From positions 5,540,001 to 5,604,000 of the forward strand of contig JAMJFZ010000818.1 in NCBI GenBank assembly GCA_026225945.1: a stretch of 64,000 nucleotides of DNA, given 5' to 3'. This DNA comes from Cricetomys ansorgei (taxonomy: Eukaryota; Chordata; Mammalia; Rodentia; Nesomyidae). A model generated the notes under the pieces. It worked only from the letters and a program-made list of their open reading frames with translations. It was not told the DNA's origin and did not search any database. This document shows positions 32,496 to 43,618 of the stretch, piece after piece (positions within the stretch are counted from its first letter, which is position 1; each line of letters opens with the position of its first letter). The position numbers were made by a program, and so were the translations under genes.

Positions 32496-32700
32496 GGGGC
32501 TGGGGAGATGGCACAGTGGGTAAAACCCTAGCAGCATGATCCCAAAGATCAGAGTTCAAATAGCTACTGTCCACATACACGCTGGATAGGCTCTGTGGCC
32601 CATCAGTAACCCCAGAGCTCTGGAAGCTGAGGCAGATGTCCAGGCCCAGGGTAGCTAGCTGGACTAGCCAAACAGGCGAACTGTGCCTCTCACCTCAATA
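32496..32700 (+). repeat. B3-family SINE
   Basis: 'ggggctggggagatggcaca', 'gctagctggactagccaaac' and 'gcctctcacctcaatacata'. The 3' end joins an LTR remnant. Confidence 0.75.
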
Positions 32701-32790
32701 CATAAGTCAAAGAAACCCTTTCTATCTCTCTCCTAAGCTGCTTTCGGTGAGAGTGTTTTATCACAGCGATGGACAAGAAACAAGAACACA
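32701..32790 (+). repeat. 3' end of MaLR-like LTR
   Basis: 'aagctgctttcggtgagagt' and 'tttatcacagcgatggacaa', ending 'gaaacaagaacaca', is the terminal piece of the family seen at 25.3 kb. The rest is missing. Confidence 0.5.
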
Positions 32791-34194
32791 TGTATATTAA
32801 AAAGAAAAACAGGTGCTCTGATCCTCAGCCTACGATGCAATGAAAGCCAAGGCTCAGGGCTGCTTCTCCATGCTCTACTGCAGCTGAGGGTCCTGAACCG
32901 GAGGGTTCGAATCCCCTCCAACATTGACTTGCACCTCACGGAGTGTGCTCCTGGACATCTTAGGGCTTCAATTAAACAGATGAGGAGACACAGTGCGAGG
33001 ATTAATTAGTGCGTGCCTCCTGGGCTCTTCGAGCAAGTCCTAAGGAGACGGCAGAGGAATGTGTTGTTAGTAAGAAAACAAAAGTGTAATTATTACCACG
33101 GAACAAAGAGGACTGCGTGAATGGAAATAGTTGGGATTGTGTGAGTACCGACGGGGGCACTGTGAACATGAGCGTACGAAGTGGAAGAGGAACATACAGT
33201 CTGAGGGAACCCTTGGAGTTTGGGGATGTTTTACCTTACTCTAATCTCCAAATCTCATGGCAGTGGTTCAGGCCAGGAAACAGAGGCGCACTCCTGGTAA
33301 GTACACGTGTGGTAAACACCTTTGCGCTCTTGTGCTCAGGTTGAGAGCCGGCGGTTTCCCACTGCTCTGCTGATTAAAAAAGCACAAGTATTTGGAGCTG
33401 ACTAGCTCACTTACTTGTCTCCACTTACCTCCAGAACAGGGAAAGCCAGCTGGAACCCCGAGCAGTTGCTGCTGACAGATACTCCTTCCTGCACTGTTCC
33501 ATGTCAAAAATGAAGTTACTGGGAGATGTCTCTCCACGGGGATTCCCTCCCTCCTCTCCCTGGGTCTGCATGCCTCCTTAGTTCTGTTTATGTGACCGTG
33601 TTGTTAGGATGCTGTCTGTATTCCTGGGGTTCTTATCATCATCACACAGGTGAGCTGCCAGAAGGACTAGAGACAGGGACCTCATCCCCTTAAAACATCA
33701 CGTCCGGATGCCTGTGGTGGTGGTTCTCAACCGCAGGGTGTGCTCAGCTCTGAAGGGACACCACAAACATGAAAGAATGGTGTAAAGGACTGTCCTTCTG
33801 GCACTCAGAGGCGTCTCCTGAGTTATAGCAGCTACGGCAAAGCAAAGGCACCAGAGGCCCTGATGTGTCTCTAGGTAAACCACAAGTTTCCTCCCACATG
33901 GGCTCTGGGCTTGGTCACGTGTCTGATGAAACATTACTACGGTTGTGCTTTCTTTCTTGGACCACAGTGCTCGGAAAACATGTCCACGGGGGCCTTGCAG
34001 AATGACAGAAGAGACAGGTAAGAGAGATGAGGATCACATCAAAGCCATCCCCTAGCAGCCAGCCACGGTCACCCTGTCATCTTTGGCTAATCAATACTTG
34101 GCCAGTCCAGAGACTTGTGACAAAACCAAGTTAGTTACCGAGAAACAGTAACTGATATGCCACTCGGTGCAGAAAGAGAAGATACGAAAGAAAA
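32791..34194. other. Single-copy block, 1.4 kb, with splice-signal candidates
   Basis: Repeat-free. 32940-33230 has TTAATTAG-type motifs ('gaggattaattagtgcgtgc'). Candidate exons by splice signals are at 33429-33493 (minus) and 33968-34017 (plus); a strong donor 'cctggtaagta' is at 33297. Confidence 0.35.
33968..34017 (+). other. Candidate 50-nt exon
   Basis: Acceptor 'tgctttctttcttggaccac' plus AG directly precedes 50 nt ending GACAG, followed by donor 'gtaagag'. Two of three frames are open across it. No gene is recognised; it could belong to a lncRNA or be chance. Confidence 0.22.
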
Positions 34195-34507
34195 CTATCA
34201 GGTGGCTCTGTGCCTTGGGTGAGAGCAGCCGCTGCACAGGCATGAAGACCCCCAAGACCCATGTACAATCTGGGTGTCATGCCTTGAACCTGTAATCTCC
34301 CTCGTGCCTGGTTGGCCCAGACAAGCAGATCCTAGAGGCTCTCTGGCCAGCCTGTCCAGTTGAAATGGTGAAGCCCAGGCTCCGTGAAAGATCCTTCTGG
34401 AAACGTAAGGTGGAGAGTGACAAAAGAGAAGGCGGTTGACATTGACCTCCAGCCTCCACAAGTGCATACATAGGTGAAGGCACCCATACCACACGCGCAT
34501 ACACATG
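34195..34507 (+). repeat. B3-family SINE, diverged
   Basis: 'gctctctggccagcctgtcc', 'gtaaggtggagagtgacaaa' and 'ttgacctccagcctccacaa', with a CA-rich tail and then a short (GA)n at 34527-34541. Confidence 0.7.
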
Positions 34508-35275
34508 TGAATGGGGGAGGGGAGAAGGAGAGAGAGAGAGAGCACACCATTCCGAGGTTCATCTGCAACCTTTAGCCAGATGTGGGATTTCAAAAAGACT
34601 GATGTCAGAGCCAGGCGAAGGGCTCCGGTGGGAGCCAGGGTTTGGAGGAACAGCTGCCAGAAGGCCTGGGCCACGGCCTCTCTCGGCACTGTATCCTTCA
34701 TTCTATCTGAGGCTCTTCCAGTTGGCTGCCTCTTGGTCTGTTTGCTCTAGGGAGTTTCCTGGAAGGAATGAGGCCCTTCATTTTGCCTGTAAGGAAAACT
34801 GCGCTAAGACCCGGATGCCTGCCGAGCCATCCCTGGCTCACTTCCCAGAGCAGAAGGCCATTTGTCACCTCTCCCTCCAGGTCCTACGGCCAGGATACTT
34901 CATCTTCCAACTGGGCTCTTCCCACTGGCACGGCCCTCTCCCTTCCTTCTGAGAGCCTTGTCCTGTACATCTCTATCATCCTTCTCGCCCTCCCTCCTAC
35001 CACCCCACTCTGCTCCTTCCTACGTTACCATGAGACTCAGAGATTCAGCAGCAGTCAGTTCTGTTCAGGGGCCCACTCCGGGACTGCTGCCCTACTAAGG
35101 ACGGGAGAAAACGGCTCCGCCCTTTGGCTATTGGATTTGAGCTACAGGTGACAGAGCAGGCAAGCCATGAAAGAGCCCCACCACTGCGGCAGTCACTGGG
35201 GGGTGTGTCAGGGAGCCCTCCCAGCCCTTAGACAGAGGCCTTTTGTCTAGCGGGCGTTCCTCACACTCTCTGTCT
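34508..35275. other. Single-copy GC-richer sequence
   Basis: No repeats besides a short (GA)n. Overlapping frames of 60-127 aa occur in three phases without domains. Confidence 0.4.
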
Positions 35276-35610
35276 TAGTGAGGATTGTATTGTGGCGATA
35301 AAGCACCATGGCAAAGGTAACTTATAGAAGAAAGAGTTTACTTGGGCTTAATGTTCCAGAAGGATAAGACTCCATCATGGTAGGGAATTGTGATGGCAGG
35401 CAGACACTGGGGCAGGAACAACTGAGAGCTCACATCTCAAATGGCAAACACGAAGCAATAGAGATGCTAGGAATGGCTCATGGCTTTTAAAACCTCAAAG
35501 CCTGCCCCCAGTGGCATACTCGCTTTAGCAAGGCCCCCAAAGCGCTAAGTTGTTCAAATACCGGAGACTCTGGGGTCATCTCACCGAAACCACCAGTGTC
35601 TGCCTCAAGG
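35276..35610 (-). repeat. Rodent MaLR-like LTR, antisense
   Basis: 'ttgtattgtggcgataaagc', 'tggtagggaattgtgatggc', 'aaacctcaaagcctgccccc' and 'tctcaccgaaaccaccag' follow the order of the 19.7-kb copy. Confidence 0.6.
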
Positions 35611-35844
35611 CAGACAAGACAAGGTTGTTCCTGTAACAACAGCTCCCCAGCCTGTGGGATCCTCCTCTAGGAAGATTAAGATTTTCTTCTAGAGTCCATC
35701 AAAACAACATGGGCTCAGTACTATTGCAGCCAGAATAAATAACAAGATAACAGGCCACATGTGCATTCAAGCATGTACTATAGCTGTTCAAATGGCGTGA
35801 TCAACAAGGCTGGGACTATTTTAAATGCATGGCTGAACCTGCAG

Positions 35845-35876
<32 letters not shown>

Positions 35877-36389
35877 TCTCTCCATGCATGTGCATGTGTT
35901 GCTCCATTTTGAATGATTTTAGCATATAAGCTAGTGATAAAATGGGGCTCCTTGAACGTTCTGGTCTTCACACTAAAACAGGTGGGTACAAGCACTGTCC
36001 CACAAATCAGATGCAATATTAGGCCAACTTGTGGCCACAGCTATTCTAAGGGCCATCTGATTAGACACAGAGCATGTCTGACAGTCTAGGGAAAGAAGAC
36101 ACCCCCCATCAACTGTACCGTTGTTGACTCTCTGTGGTGGTGGGGTTAACCGCATCTTTGGCTTCCATATAACCCCACATGTAACCAAAAAGTCTCTAGC
36201 CACAGGAGAGTGTTGTGGAAAAGGTAAATCCTTTCTCCAAACTTGAAAACAGCACAAGAGTGCGCACCAACACACAGCCACTTCCCAGTGCAGTCTTTCC
36301 AAAGGTATGTGTCCATTTGGGCTCACAGATGAGTCCCTGCTGACACAGATATGTTAATGTTGCATCTAAGTGTGAAACCATACAACTGC
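35611..36389. other. Single-copy sequence with (TC)n
   Basis: A (TC)n tract with one TG interruption sits at 35843-35882. Otherwise repeat-free. Confidence 0.45.
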
Positions 36390-36702
36390 ATGTGTGTCTC
36401 TGTGTGTGCAGGTACACATGTATGACACGCATGCAGAGCAAAGGTCAACCTTGGCTGTTTTTCTCCATCTGCAGTCCATCTAGATTTTTAGATAGTGTCT
36501 CTCAGTGGCCTGGAGTTCACAAGAATGCTAGGCTAGCTGGCTAGCAAGCCCTATGGATCTGCCTGTCTCCATTTCCCCGGTTCTGGATTTCTAATGTGTA
36601 CCGTCACACCTGGCTTTTCATACGGGTCCTTGGGATTGAACTCAGATCCTTATGCTTGGAAGGCAAACCACTTGACCAATTGAAGCATCTCGTCTACCCA
36701 TA
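36390..36702 (-). repeat. B3-family SINE, antisense
   Basis: 'gcagagcaaaggtcaacctt', 'taggctagctggctagcaag' and 'tgggattgaactcagatcct', with head 'caattgaagcatctcgtc'. Confidence 0.8.
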
Positions 36703-36949
36703 GCAACTGCTCTCTAAGACGAAAGGCACTTACTTCCTTCCATTGACTTTTACTTTTATTATCCGAACTTTTATTAACACTCTCAAAATTCAACAATTCT
36801 AACAAGACACACCACACCTGTAAAGAATGGAGCTGCTGCCACAGTCCCCACACCCCTGGAACTGGTGTCGAAGAAGAGGGCCAGTCACCAAATAGCACAA
36901 GCATCTTATATAGTCCCTTAAGTTACCTCCCCGCTACTCTCTTTAAATA

Positions 36950-37163
36950 AAAATTGAGACTGGGTCCCAAGTATCCCAGGCTAGCCTCAGACTCCATATG
37001 CCGCCCAAGATGACCACGAACTGCTGATCCTCCTGCCTCCACCTCCTGAATTCTGGGGTTACAGGTGTGCACCATCACTAGGTTTATGCTGCACCAGGGA
37101 CGGAACCCAGAGCTTCATGTATGCTAGGCGAGAATGCCATAGACTGAGCCACGTCCCGGCCTG
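36950..37163 (-). repeat. B4 SINE, antisense
   Basis: 'tcccaggctagcctcagact', 'ggggttacaggtgtgcacca' and 'ggacggaacccagagcttca', with 'agactgagccacgtcccgg'. Confidence 0.8.
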
Positions 37164-37931
37164 CCTTCTTAATTTCTAAAAACAAATTTTTCTACGGAAT
37201 GTTTTTGATGCAGAAAATTCATTCATGAATACAATCATCACATCGGCAGGTTGTGGTGATTTCATTTTCCACAGCATTTCCTCCATAAGCCGTAGGACGC
37301 ATGCTGCTGCATTTGTTCCTAATGCCAGCTTTGGGCCTCCTCTTGGCTGGAGCTAAGGATGAAGAATCTCCAGTTCCCTCTGCCACAGGCAAACTCACAG
37401 GCATGCACAACTAACAATAATACGGTGTGACGTGGCTCAGAAAGAAGAACACGGGAGCTCAGCTCTGCAATAAGGCTCAGAGGGAACAGGGAAAGGAGAA
37501 GATGTGTGCTCTGATTTAAAGTTAATTGAGGGGAAAATTTTTTTTTCCAGATACAACAGAAGTAAACAGCACAGGTCAAGAATAATTAAAACCTCAGGGT
37601 GCTGGGGGAGGGGTTCTGGGAGAGCAGTGTGTATGACATATGAGCTGTATGCCGAGAGTCCTGCTATTAGCCAAGGTAGGCTGAAGCCCTAATAGAGTTT
37701 GCTTCATTCTTAAAAAAAAAAAAAAAAACAGCCTCTGGGGTTCACCTGTGCACACTGCTTGGCGTGTCCCATCAGTTCTGGTCCACGGAGACATTCCTAG
37801 AGGGCCTCTGAGGTGTCCCTGGGCATAAAAGAACAGGCTGCCATTGTGACAGCGACAAACCCTACGGTCACTCAGCAGAGAGCTGCCGAGTGTTCCCAGT
37901 GTTCTTCCTAAGGCAAAAAGTGCTTGTTGAG
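37164..37931. other. Single-copy sequence
   Basis: Repeat-free. 37170-37300 and 37505-37600 are AT-rich and debris-free. An A-tract lies at 37710-37728. Confidence 0.4.
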
Positions 37932-38174
37932 GGGGGATATTGTGTGTTCCTGTACACGTGACTGAGCACGCATGTGAAGACAGACGTCAGCCTCCGAGTT
38001 GGAGCTGTCCACCTCGTTCTTTTGAAACGGTCTCTCCTCATTGACTAGGAAGCCCAGGGAACCTGCAGGCCCCTGCCACCCAGGTGCTGGGATTACAAGC
38101 ACGCGCTGCCACGCCTGACTTTTGTTTACATGGGCTCTGGGGATGGAACCGAAGCCTTCCATTTGAGTTTGCAT
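37932..38174 (-). repeat. B3-family SINE, antisense, first part
   Basis: 'gaaacggtctctcctcattg', 'aggtgctgggattacaagca' and 'tctggggatggaaccgaagc'. Interrupted by an LTR; the head piece is at 38589-38640. Confidence 0.75.
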
Positions 38175-38588
38175 CGTGACCTAGTTACACTCTCATAGCT
38201 GTGATTAAAAAAAAAAAAAAACGCTGATAAAAAGGAATTTATTTGCCTCCCAGTTGAAGGTTGTAATCCAAGATGGTAGGGACGTCAAGGCAGACAAAGT
38301 CAAAACAGCTAGCATATCACATGAGTGATCAAGAGCAGACGGGCATGGATGCACACATGCTCGCCTGCTTCTCTATGCTCAGCTTGACTTCTCTACTCAT
38401 AGGGTTCAGAGCCCCCTTCCTAGAGAATGGCGCCCCCACAGTGAGCTAGGTCTTCCCACATCAATGAACTTAATGAAGGCAATCCCTCCCAGACCTGCCC
38501 ACCAGCCAACACAGTGGAGACACCCCTTCCTCGGGATTCTCTTCCCAGATGTCTCTCTGTTGTGTGGAGCTGACAGCTAAAGCTTGCC
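38175..38588 (-). mobile_element. MaLR-like LTR inserted in a B3
   Basis: It begins near 'cgtgacctagttacactctc', contains an A15 run at 38206-38221, 'gagaatggcgcccccacagt' and 'cttcccacatcaatgaactt', and ends 'agctgacagctaaagcttgc'. Short flanks tttgca and attgca fit a degraded target duplication in the host B3. Confidence 0.65.
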
Positions 38589-38640
38589 ATTGCACGTGGC
38601 AGGTACCTCACTCACTCAGCCATCTCCTCATCCCCAAAGA
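38589..38640 (-). repeat. B3-family SINE, antisense, head part
   Basis: 'acctcactcactcagccatc' and 'tcctcatcccc' complete the B3 interrupted at 38174. Confidence 0.65.
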
Positions 38641-38795
38641 CCTGTTTTAAGGTTCATGCCCGTGATCTAACATTCCCCTACATGGCTAGAGAAATGTCTA
38701 GAGAAGATATCTAAAAGGAGGTGAGTCCTGAGCTAGCTCTTGCAGGATAATGTCAAAATGAGGACAGGAACAGTAAGGAGACAAGACGACCATTA

Positions 38796-39075
38796 CTTAA
38801 GTCAACAGATCAAGGTCCACGGTGACATCATGTGGATGGCCCACACCTTTTCTATGATACAATAAGAATGCCCTTTGTCATGTGACCTTCTACCACAAAT
38901 TCACAATCAGTCTAACCACGAGCAAAACATCAGGGCACTCTACAAAATACCCAGCCAACAATCCGTGGAACTCTCAGGTTTACAAAAAACAAGACAAATC
39001 TAAGAAACTGCCACCAAAGCTCTACTGGTTGAAGGAGCCTAAGGAGACATGGCCACTAAATACTATATAGTACAG
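38796..39075 (+). repeat. L1M (MC-type) 3' UTR
   Basis: 'caaaacatcagggcactcta', 'aagaaactgccaccaaagct' and 'cctaaggagacatggccact' match the 3' UTR of old mammalian L1MC/MD elements in order. An ancient fossil. Confidence 0.7.
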
Positions 39076-39187
39076 CAGTCGGATCTCAGAGCAGGAAATG
39101 GCTGAATGGAGGTCGGGCTATGGTTAGCACGCTTCGTGCTTTGTGACTCACTGTGTGTGATGAGGTCGGGTCTATAAACCCATGGGG

Positions 39188-39365
39188 TGGATGTGCGCCT
39201 GTGTACATGCTTGTAGAGGCCGGAGGAGTATAGGAGGTCTGCTGCGTGTTCCGCTCTGTCGGTCTCTGCCTTATTCTCTTGAGAGAAGGTCTCTCACTGA
39301 AGGTGGAGCTAGGCTTCCAGGCAGCAATCCCCAGCAAGCCTTCAGAATCTTCTCCCCACTGCTGT
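39188..39365 (-). repeat. B3-family SINE, antisense, first part
   Basis: 'cttgtagaggccggaggagt' and 'agagaaggtctctcactgaa', split by a URR1. The head continues at 39606-39716. Confidence 0.75.
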
Positions 39366-39373
39366 CGTTAGAG

Positions 39374-39597
39374 CCGTGGTTCTCAACCTTCCCAGCGCTG
39401 CGACCCTTTAACACAGTTCCTCATGTCGTGGCGACCCACCACCATGAAATTATTTTCATTGCTACTTCATAACTGTAGTTTTGCTGCTGTTACGAATCAT
39501 AATGCAAACATCTGATATGCAGATGGTCTCAGGTGACCCCTGTGAAAGGGCTGTTGGACCCCAAAAGGGGTCTGGACCCACAGGTTGAGAACTGCTA
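39374..39597. mobile_element. URR1 hAT-Charlie MITE inside a B3
   Basis: Terminal inverted repeats 'ccgtggttctcaacc' and 'ggttgagaactgcta' flank a body with 'ttgctacttcataactgtag'. The 8-bp flanks cgttagag and cattagaa agree at six of eight positions. Non-autonomous. Confidence 0.92.
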
Positions 39598-39605
39598 CAT
39601 TAGAA

Positions 39606-39716
39606 TAACACACAGCTACATGCAATTGTATTTTATGTGGGCACTGGGATTCAAACTCAGATCCTCATATCTGTACAGTCAAGCCCTCTTACCATGAAGT
39701 CACCTTCCCAGCTCTT
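39606..39716 (-). repeat. B3-family SINE, antisense, head part
   Basis: 'tttatgtgggcactgggatt' and 'caaactcagatcctcatatc', ending 'aagtcaccttcccagct'. Confidence 0.7.
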
Positions 39717-41825
39717 TTAACTGCTGTCTCCAGCATAAAGGGAAGGAGGGTAGGGCAGAAACCGGCTCACGGAGAATACAACACAGAATACAGAAGACAA
39801 CACAGCACAGAAGACAACCAAGAAGGCTGGATGGGCGACACACTGATGGTGTATGTTAAAGATGGATCCACCTCATTCTTTCTAGAATACAGAGATGGAA
39901 TGAAACCACTTCCCACTTAGAGGCTCTGATTACGCATTAGATTAGCAGGCACGAACAAACAGAACTCTGATTAAATCAATACGGCAAAACTCAGAGTAAC
40001 TCGCTTCTCTATCCACTACATAAACAGGGAGCGAGACGTTCTCCTGCACCTACTTAGGATGCAAGTGAAAAGTTTTTAAAAAATCAATCCTTCTGCTCGA
40101 GGGAAACAGGGCTGTCTCCCCAAGAGCACGAGGCTTTCTTCTAGCTCAGGCATGTCCCGACTGCAGAGGCCGGAGCACACAAGAGAGCGTCAGTCAAAGA
40201 GACCCACCTCATTCATGGTCAATTTATCAGGGAGACAGGCAATTACGGTTTGATTAGCATGTAATAAATGGTGTTTCTTTCCAATAGATCAAGTAAAGTA
40301 GTTGAGCAAAAACTGTTTGGCGAGATTTACACCCCTCCTGACTACCAAGTGGAAAGGTGGCTGAGGCTGGGGAGGGGCCGCTGGGTAGAGATGATGAGTT
40401 GGTGGAGCTCCCCCCCCACCGAGCGAAGGCTTGTGGGCGCTGCTGAAGTTGGCAAGACTCTGTCTAGCTCCTGCTTGTACTTGAGAACCCCAGAATGCTT
40501 CTCATATTCATAGTTTAAGGCTTTGGGGGCGTTAAAAGCCAAGGTTTTTTTTTTTTTTTTTCTTTTTCTTTCTTTTTTGACTCACACTCCTGGAAATGAT
40601 TCAACAACAGTAAAATCAGAAACAATTGCCTTAAAATGGATTAAACGAAACACAAACATGAATGTTAGAGGGTTCAAACAAAAATACAAAGAATTTATTT
40701 ATCCCCTTAAAGAGAAAAAGGACAAAGGAGTGAGGGCCTCCTACCATAAGACTACCAGAAACATCCAGAAGGCTAGAGAGGTGCTTGGCAGTTGTTACTG
40801 CTTCTTGCTTCCATTGTTTCCATCTTGTCCACACAGAAGCACTGGTCTTGTTTTTCATACTGCTCAAGCGACAGACATTAGTTAGCACAACTCCAGATAG
40901 CAGCAATATACGCTAGGGGCAAGCTCTGCCCACCTGGCGGCCACTGTGTTTCACGTGGGCTATGGAAATGAGGAACTGAGTTGTAGCCCAAAGCATTCTG
41001 AAATTTCTAGATTCTTTCCTCTTAAAGTGGGCATTCCTGCTTCCCATTCCCCAGGGCTATGGCGACCTGGTGCAAAGCAAACACGAGGAGATACTACTTC
41101 AAACGCACTTAGTAAACTGGCAACTTACTCTCTTCTTTAAAGAATTCTCTCTGGCCCCAAGCTCCTGAGCACAAGCTTATTTCTCTCAGGCTGCTCATTA
41201 TTTTGTGATGTAAGCATGTTTTAGCTCAGGATCAATTGCCTGATCCATACAATCGGATTCTGACTGTAGTCATTTGAGAAACTTTATTACGGTAGTCTGT
41301 GGTTTCAAAGCAGATGCCACTCATGACCAAGGCAGAGGACTATTTAATGAGAATGTTCCCCAGAACTCATGGCCATGCCTCTACAAAGAGCTGACGACAA
41401 GACAACTTTCCATCAGCAGAGAGTTTTCTTCCCTTGGTGCTCTTGGCTTCTAAGCCCTGTAAAGGTGGACTATGTATGGTGGGGGCCTCAGAAACTGTGT
41501 TGCTTTTCCAGTGTGGCTGTTCTCCCCAGGGCACCCCTCCTTCTTGAGGCCCTTCCTTTCTGCTCAGGGTCTAGGCCAGTGTCCTTGAGTTCTCAGGTGG
41601 GAATACCTGCAGTGACCCAAAAGACACTCTCTGTGTCCTGCACACTTTCCTTTCTCTAGCAGGAACAGGGCAGACTTCCTGCTGGCTTTGAGAGGCCCCA
41701 GCAAGTTTTCTTTATGAACTGAACACTAATAAGACAGATTAATTGTTCTGTCACTTGAAATGGATTCAGATCTCTTAGAACTGTCCTGCTCCTAGACAAA
41801 CAGCATGTGGCTAATGTAGTTTAAG
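39717..41825. other. Longest repeat-poor block, 2.1 kb
   Basis: No SINE or LTR recognised. 39900-40300 is rich in ATTAG/TTGAT motifs ('acggtttgattagcatgtaa') and looks like conserved non-coding DNA. A T-tract occurs at 40545-40577. No exon could be supported. Confidence 0.4.
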
Positions 41826-42127
41826 AAGCGTCCTCGATGGCTCAGTCAGTAAGTGCCTGCTGCACAAATACGGGACATGAGTTCAATCCTCAGAATTCAC
41901 ACTGAATCAAAAGAACCAGCCACTCAGGCATGTGTCTGTAATCTCACCATAGAGATCATGAAAGAGCTGAAGGATCCTGGTGCACTCTGGTCTTGTGGTC
42001 TAGCCAAAACAGAGCTGCAGGCACCATGAGAGGCCTTGTCTTAAAAAAGTAAGTTGGAGAATGAGATAGGAAATCAGCCGACATCAGCCTTTGGCCTCCA
42101 CAGGCATGTACACACATACACACATGA
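41826..42127 (+). repeat. B3-family SINE, diverged
   Basis: 'gtcctcgatggctcagtcag', 'gagttcaatcctcagaattc' and 'agcctttggcctccacaggc', with a CA-rich tail. Confidence 0.75.
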
Positions 42128-43231
42128 AAATATTCCTGTCTCCTAGCCTAGTCAGCCTAGCCAGCCATGGAATCCATGTTGTTTCTAAAACCACACTTAT
42201 CTTGGGAAGGAGGTCCTCTACCAAGGACATATGTTCAATCCCGGCTTGCAGGCAGGTGTAGCTAAGGGACACGTTCTCTGATAAAGTCTTGGTTGTAGTG
42301 ATGTCTGCTGCAGCCTGGCTGGGCTTTGGAGAAGAAGGTAGTCCCATAGAGGCCGGATGCAGGCAGCTGAGGGATGGAGCGAGACCAGGGCAGAAGGAGC
42401 CTGGATCCCAGCAGGGAGGAAGGAGCCTGGATTCCCGCAGCATCACTTCATGGAAGAAAGCAATGTAAATACCAGGAGCAAAGGTCTGGGCATTTCTGTG
42501 ACCAGAAACTACATGTGTGCCTTTTGTTCAGGTCTAAAATGGCTACTGCCTAGCCTGAAAGTTCTGAGTTCAGCCCCTTTGAAGACACAGCAGCCTTCAT
42601 AAATGCACCTGTCCTCACTGCACCTAAGCGCTGCTCAGACACCGTACGCCGACCACACGACAGGAAACCCACTTAATGCCATGTCTTACTTTCCGAATGC
42701 ATCAATTATCTCCTAACAGTTCTTAAAATTTCACCAAAAGGAAAAGAAACGTGTTTGGAGCCCTGATTTTACAATGAAAAGTTCACGGTACTACTGTCAG
42801 GCCAAACAGACGGGATTTTGTCGCTGATTTTTGTAATTTTGCTACTAATGTGTGAATAAAGACATCTGGAGAAATGACCCCTCTTCAAGGGGTCCCTGTT
42901 TGTGAAATCATCGAGACATCGCAGCAGCCTGTTGAAGTTCTCTTTCATCAACAAATAATACTTTATTTCCAAAGGCTTATATTTAAGATGCAAAATTGTC
43001 CTATCATTTCAGGGAGGTGCTGTCTGATTTTTATGATAATCATGCAGATTTATGTCTATACCTTGGTACATAAATAAGTTTCTTATTTGGCCTAACTTAT
43101 TTACTGGCTCATTTTGAACTCCTGACTTACGATTCAGTGGGGACAGAGCTACGTTTGTGTGCAGACGCTTTTTATTTTAAAACACACTTGAGAGCGGTCT
43201 GAGAATAGAATTATAAAGTCACAAATCCCTT
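42128..43231. other. Single-copy sequence with conserved-element candidate
   Basis: 42690-43130 is AT-rich, repeat-free and contains motifs such as 'atgataatcatgcagattta'. A 74-aa minus frame lies here without domains. Confidence 0.35.
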
Positions 43232-43362
43232 CCTACCACAGATATGCTGCCTGGCATCGTGAAAGTTACTTAACGCTATTGTTTCTGTTTCCCAAGTGTG
43301 AAATTGAATATTACATGTTACTCCACTTCTCCCAAGGAGTAATGGGGAGTTTCAAATCTGAA
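43232..43362 (-). repeat. MIR SINE, antisense
   Basis: 'gaaagttacttaacgctatt' and 'gtttctgtttcccaagtgtg' fit the reversed MIR core (…gttacttaacctctctgtgcctcagtttc…). Confidence 0.6.
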
Positions 43363-43618
43363 GCACAATTTCAAGGTGAAAGGAGTTTACAAATACTTAA
43401 TATTAGAGCTGTTCGCGTCTCCACCTGGGGAAAAGCAGCAGGAGGAGGAAGGGCCAGGAGGGAAGTGTGGAGCCATGCCAGACAGACAATTCATCTGGCC
43501 CCACCTGAGGGAAGAAACAAGAGAGAAAAAGACAAAAGACAAACCTGGACTACAGAGCGAGGTCAAGGACAGCCACCACACGTTTGTGAGTCCTTGCCTT
43601 AAAATAAAGGTTTAAAAA

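Noticed and set aside
33710..33760. 'tggttctcaacc' as a third URR1
   Set aside because: Only about 12 bp of the terminal repeat match; the body and the second terminus are missing.
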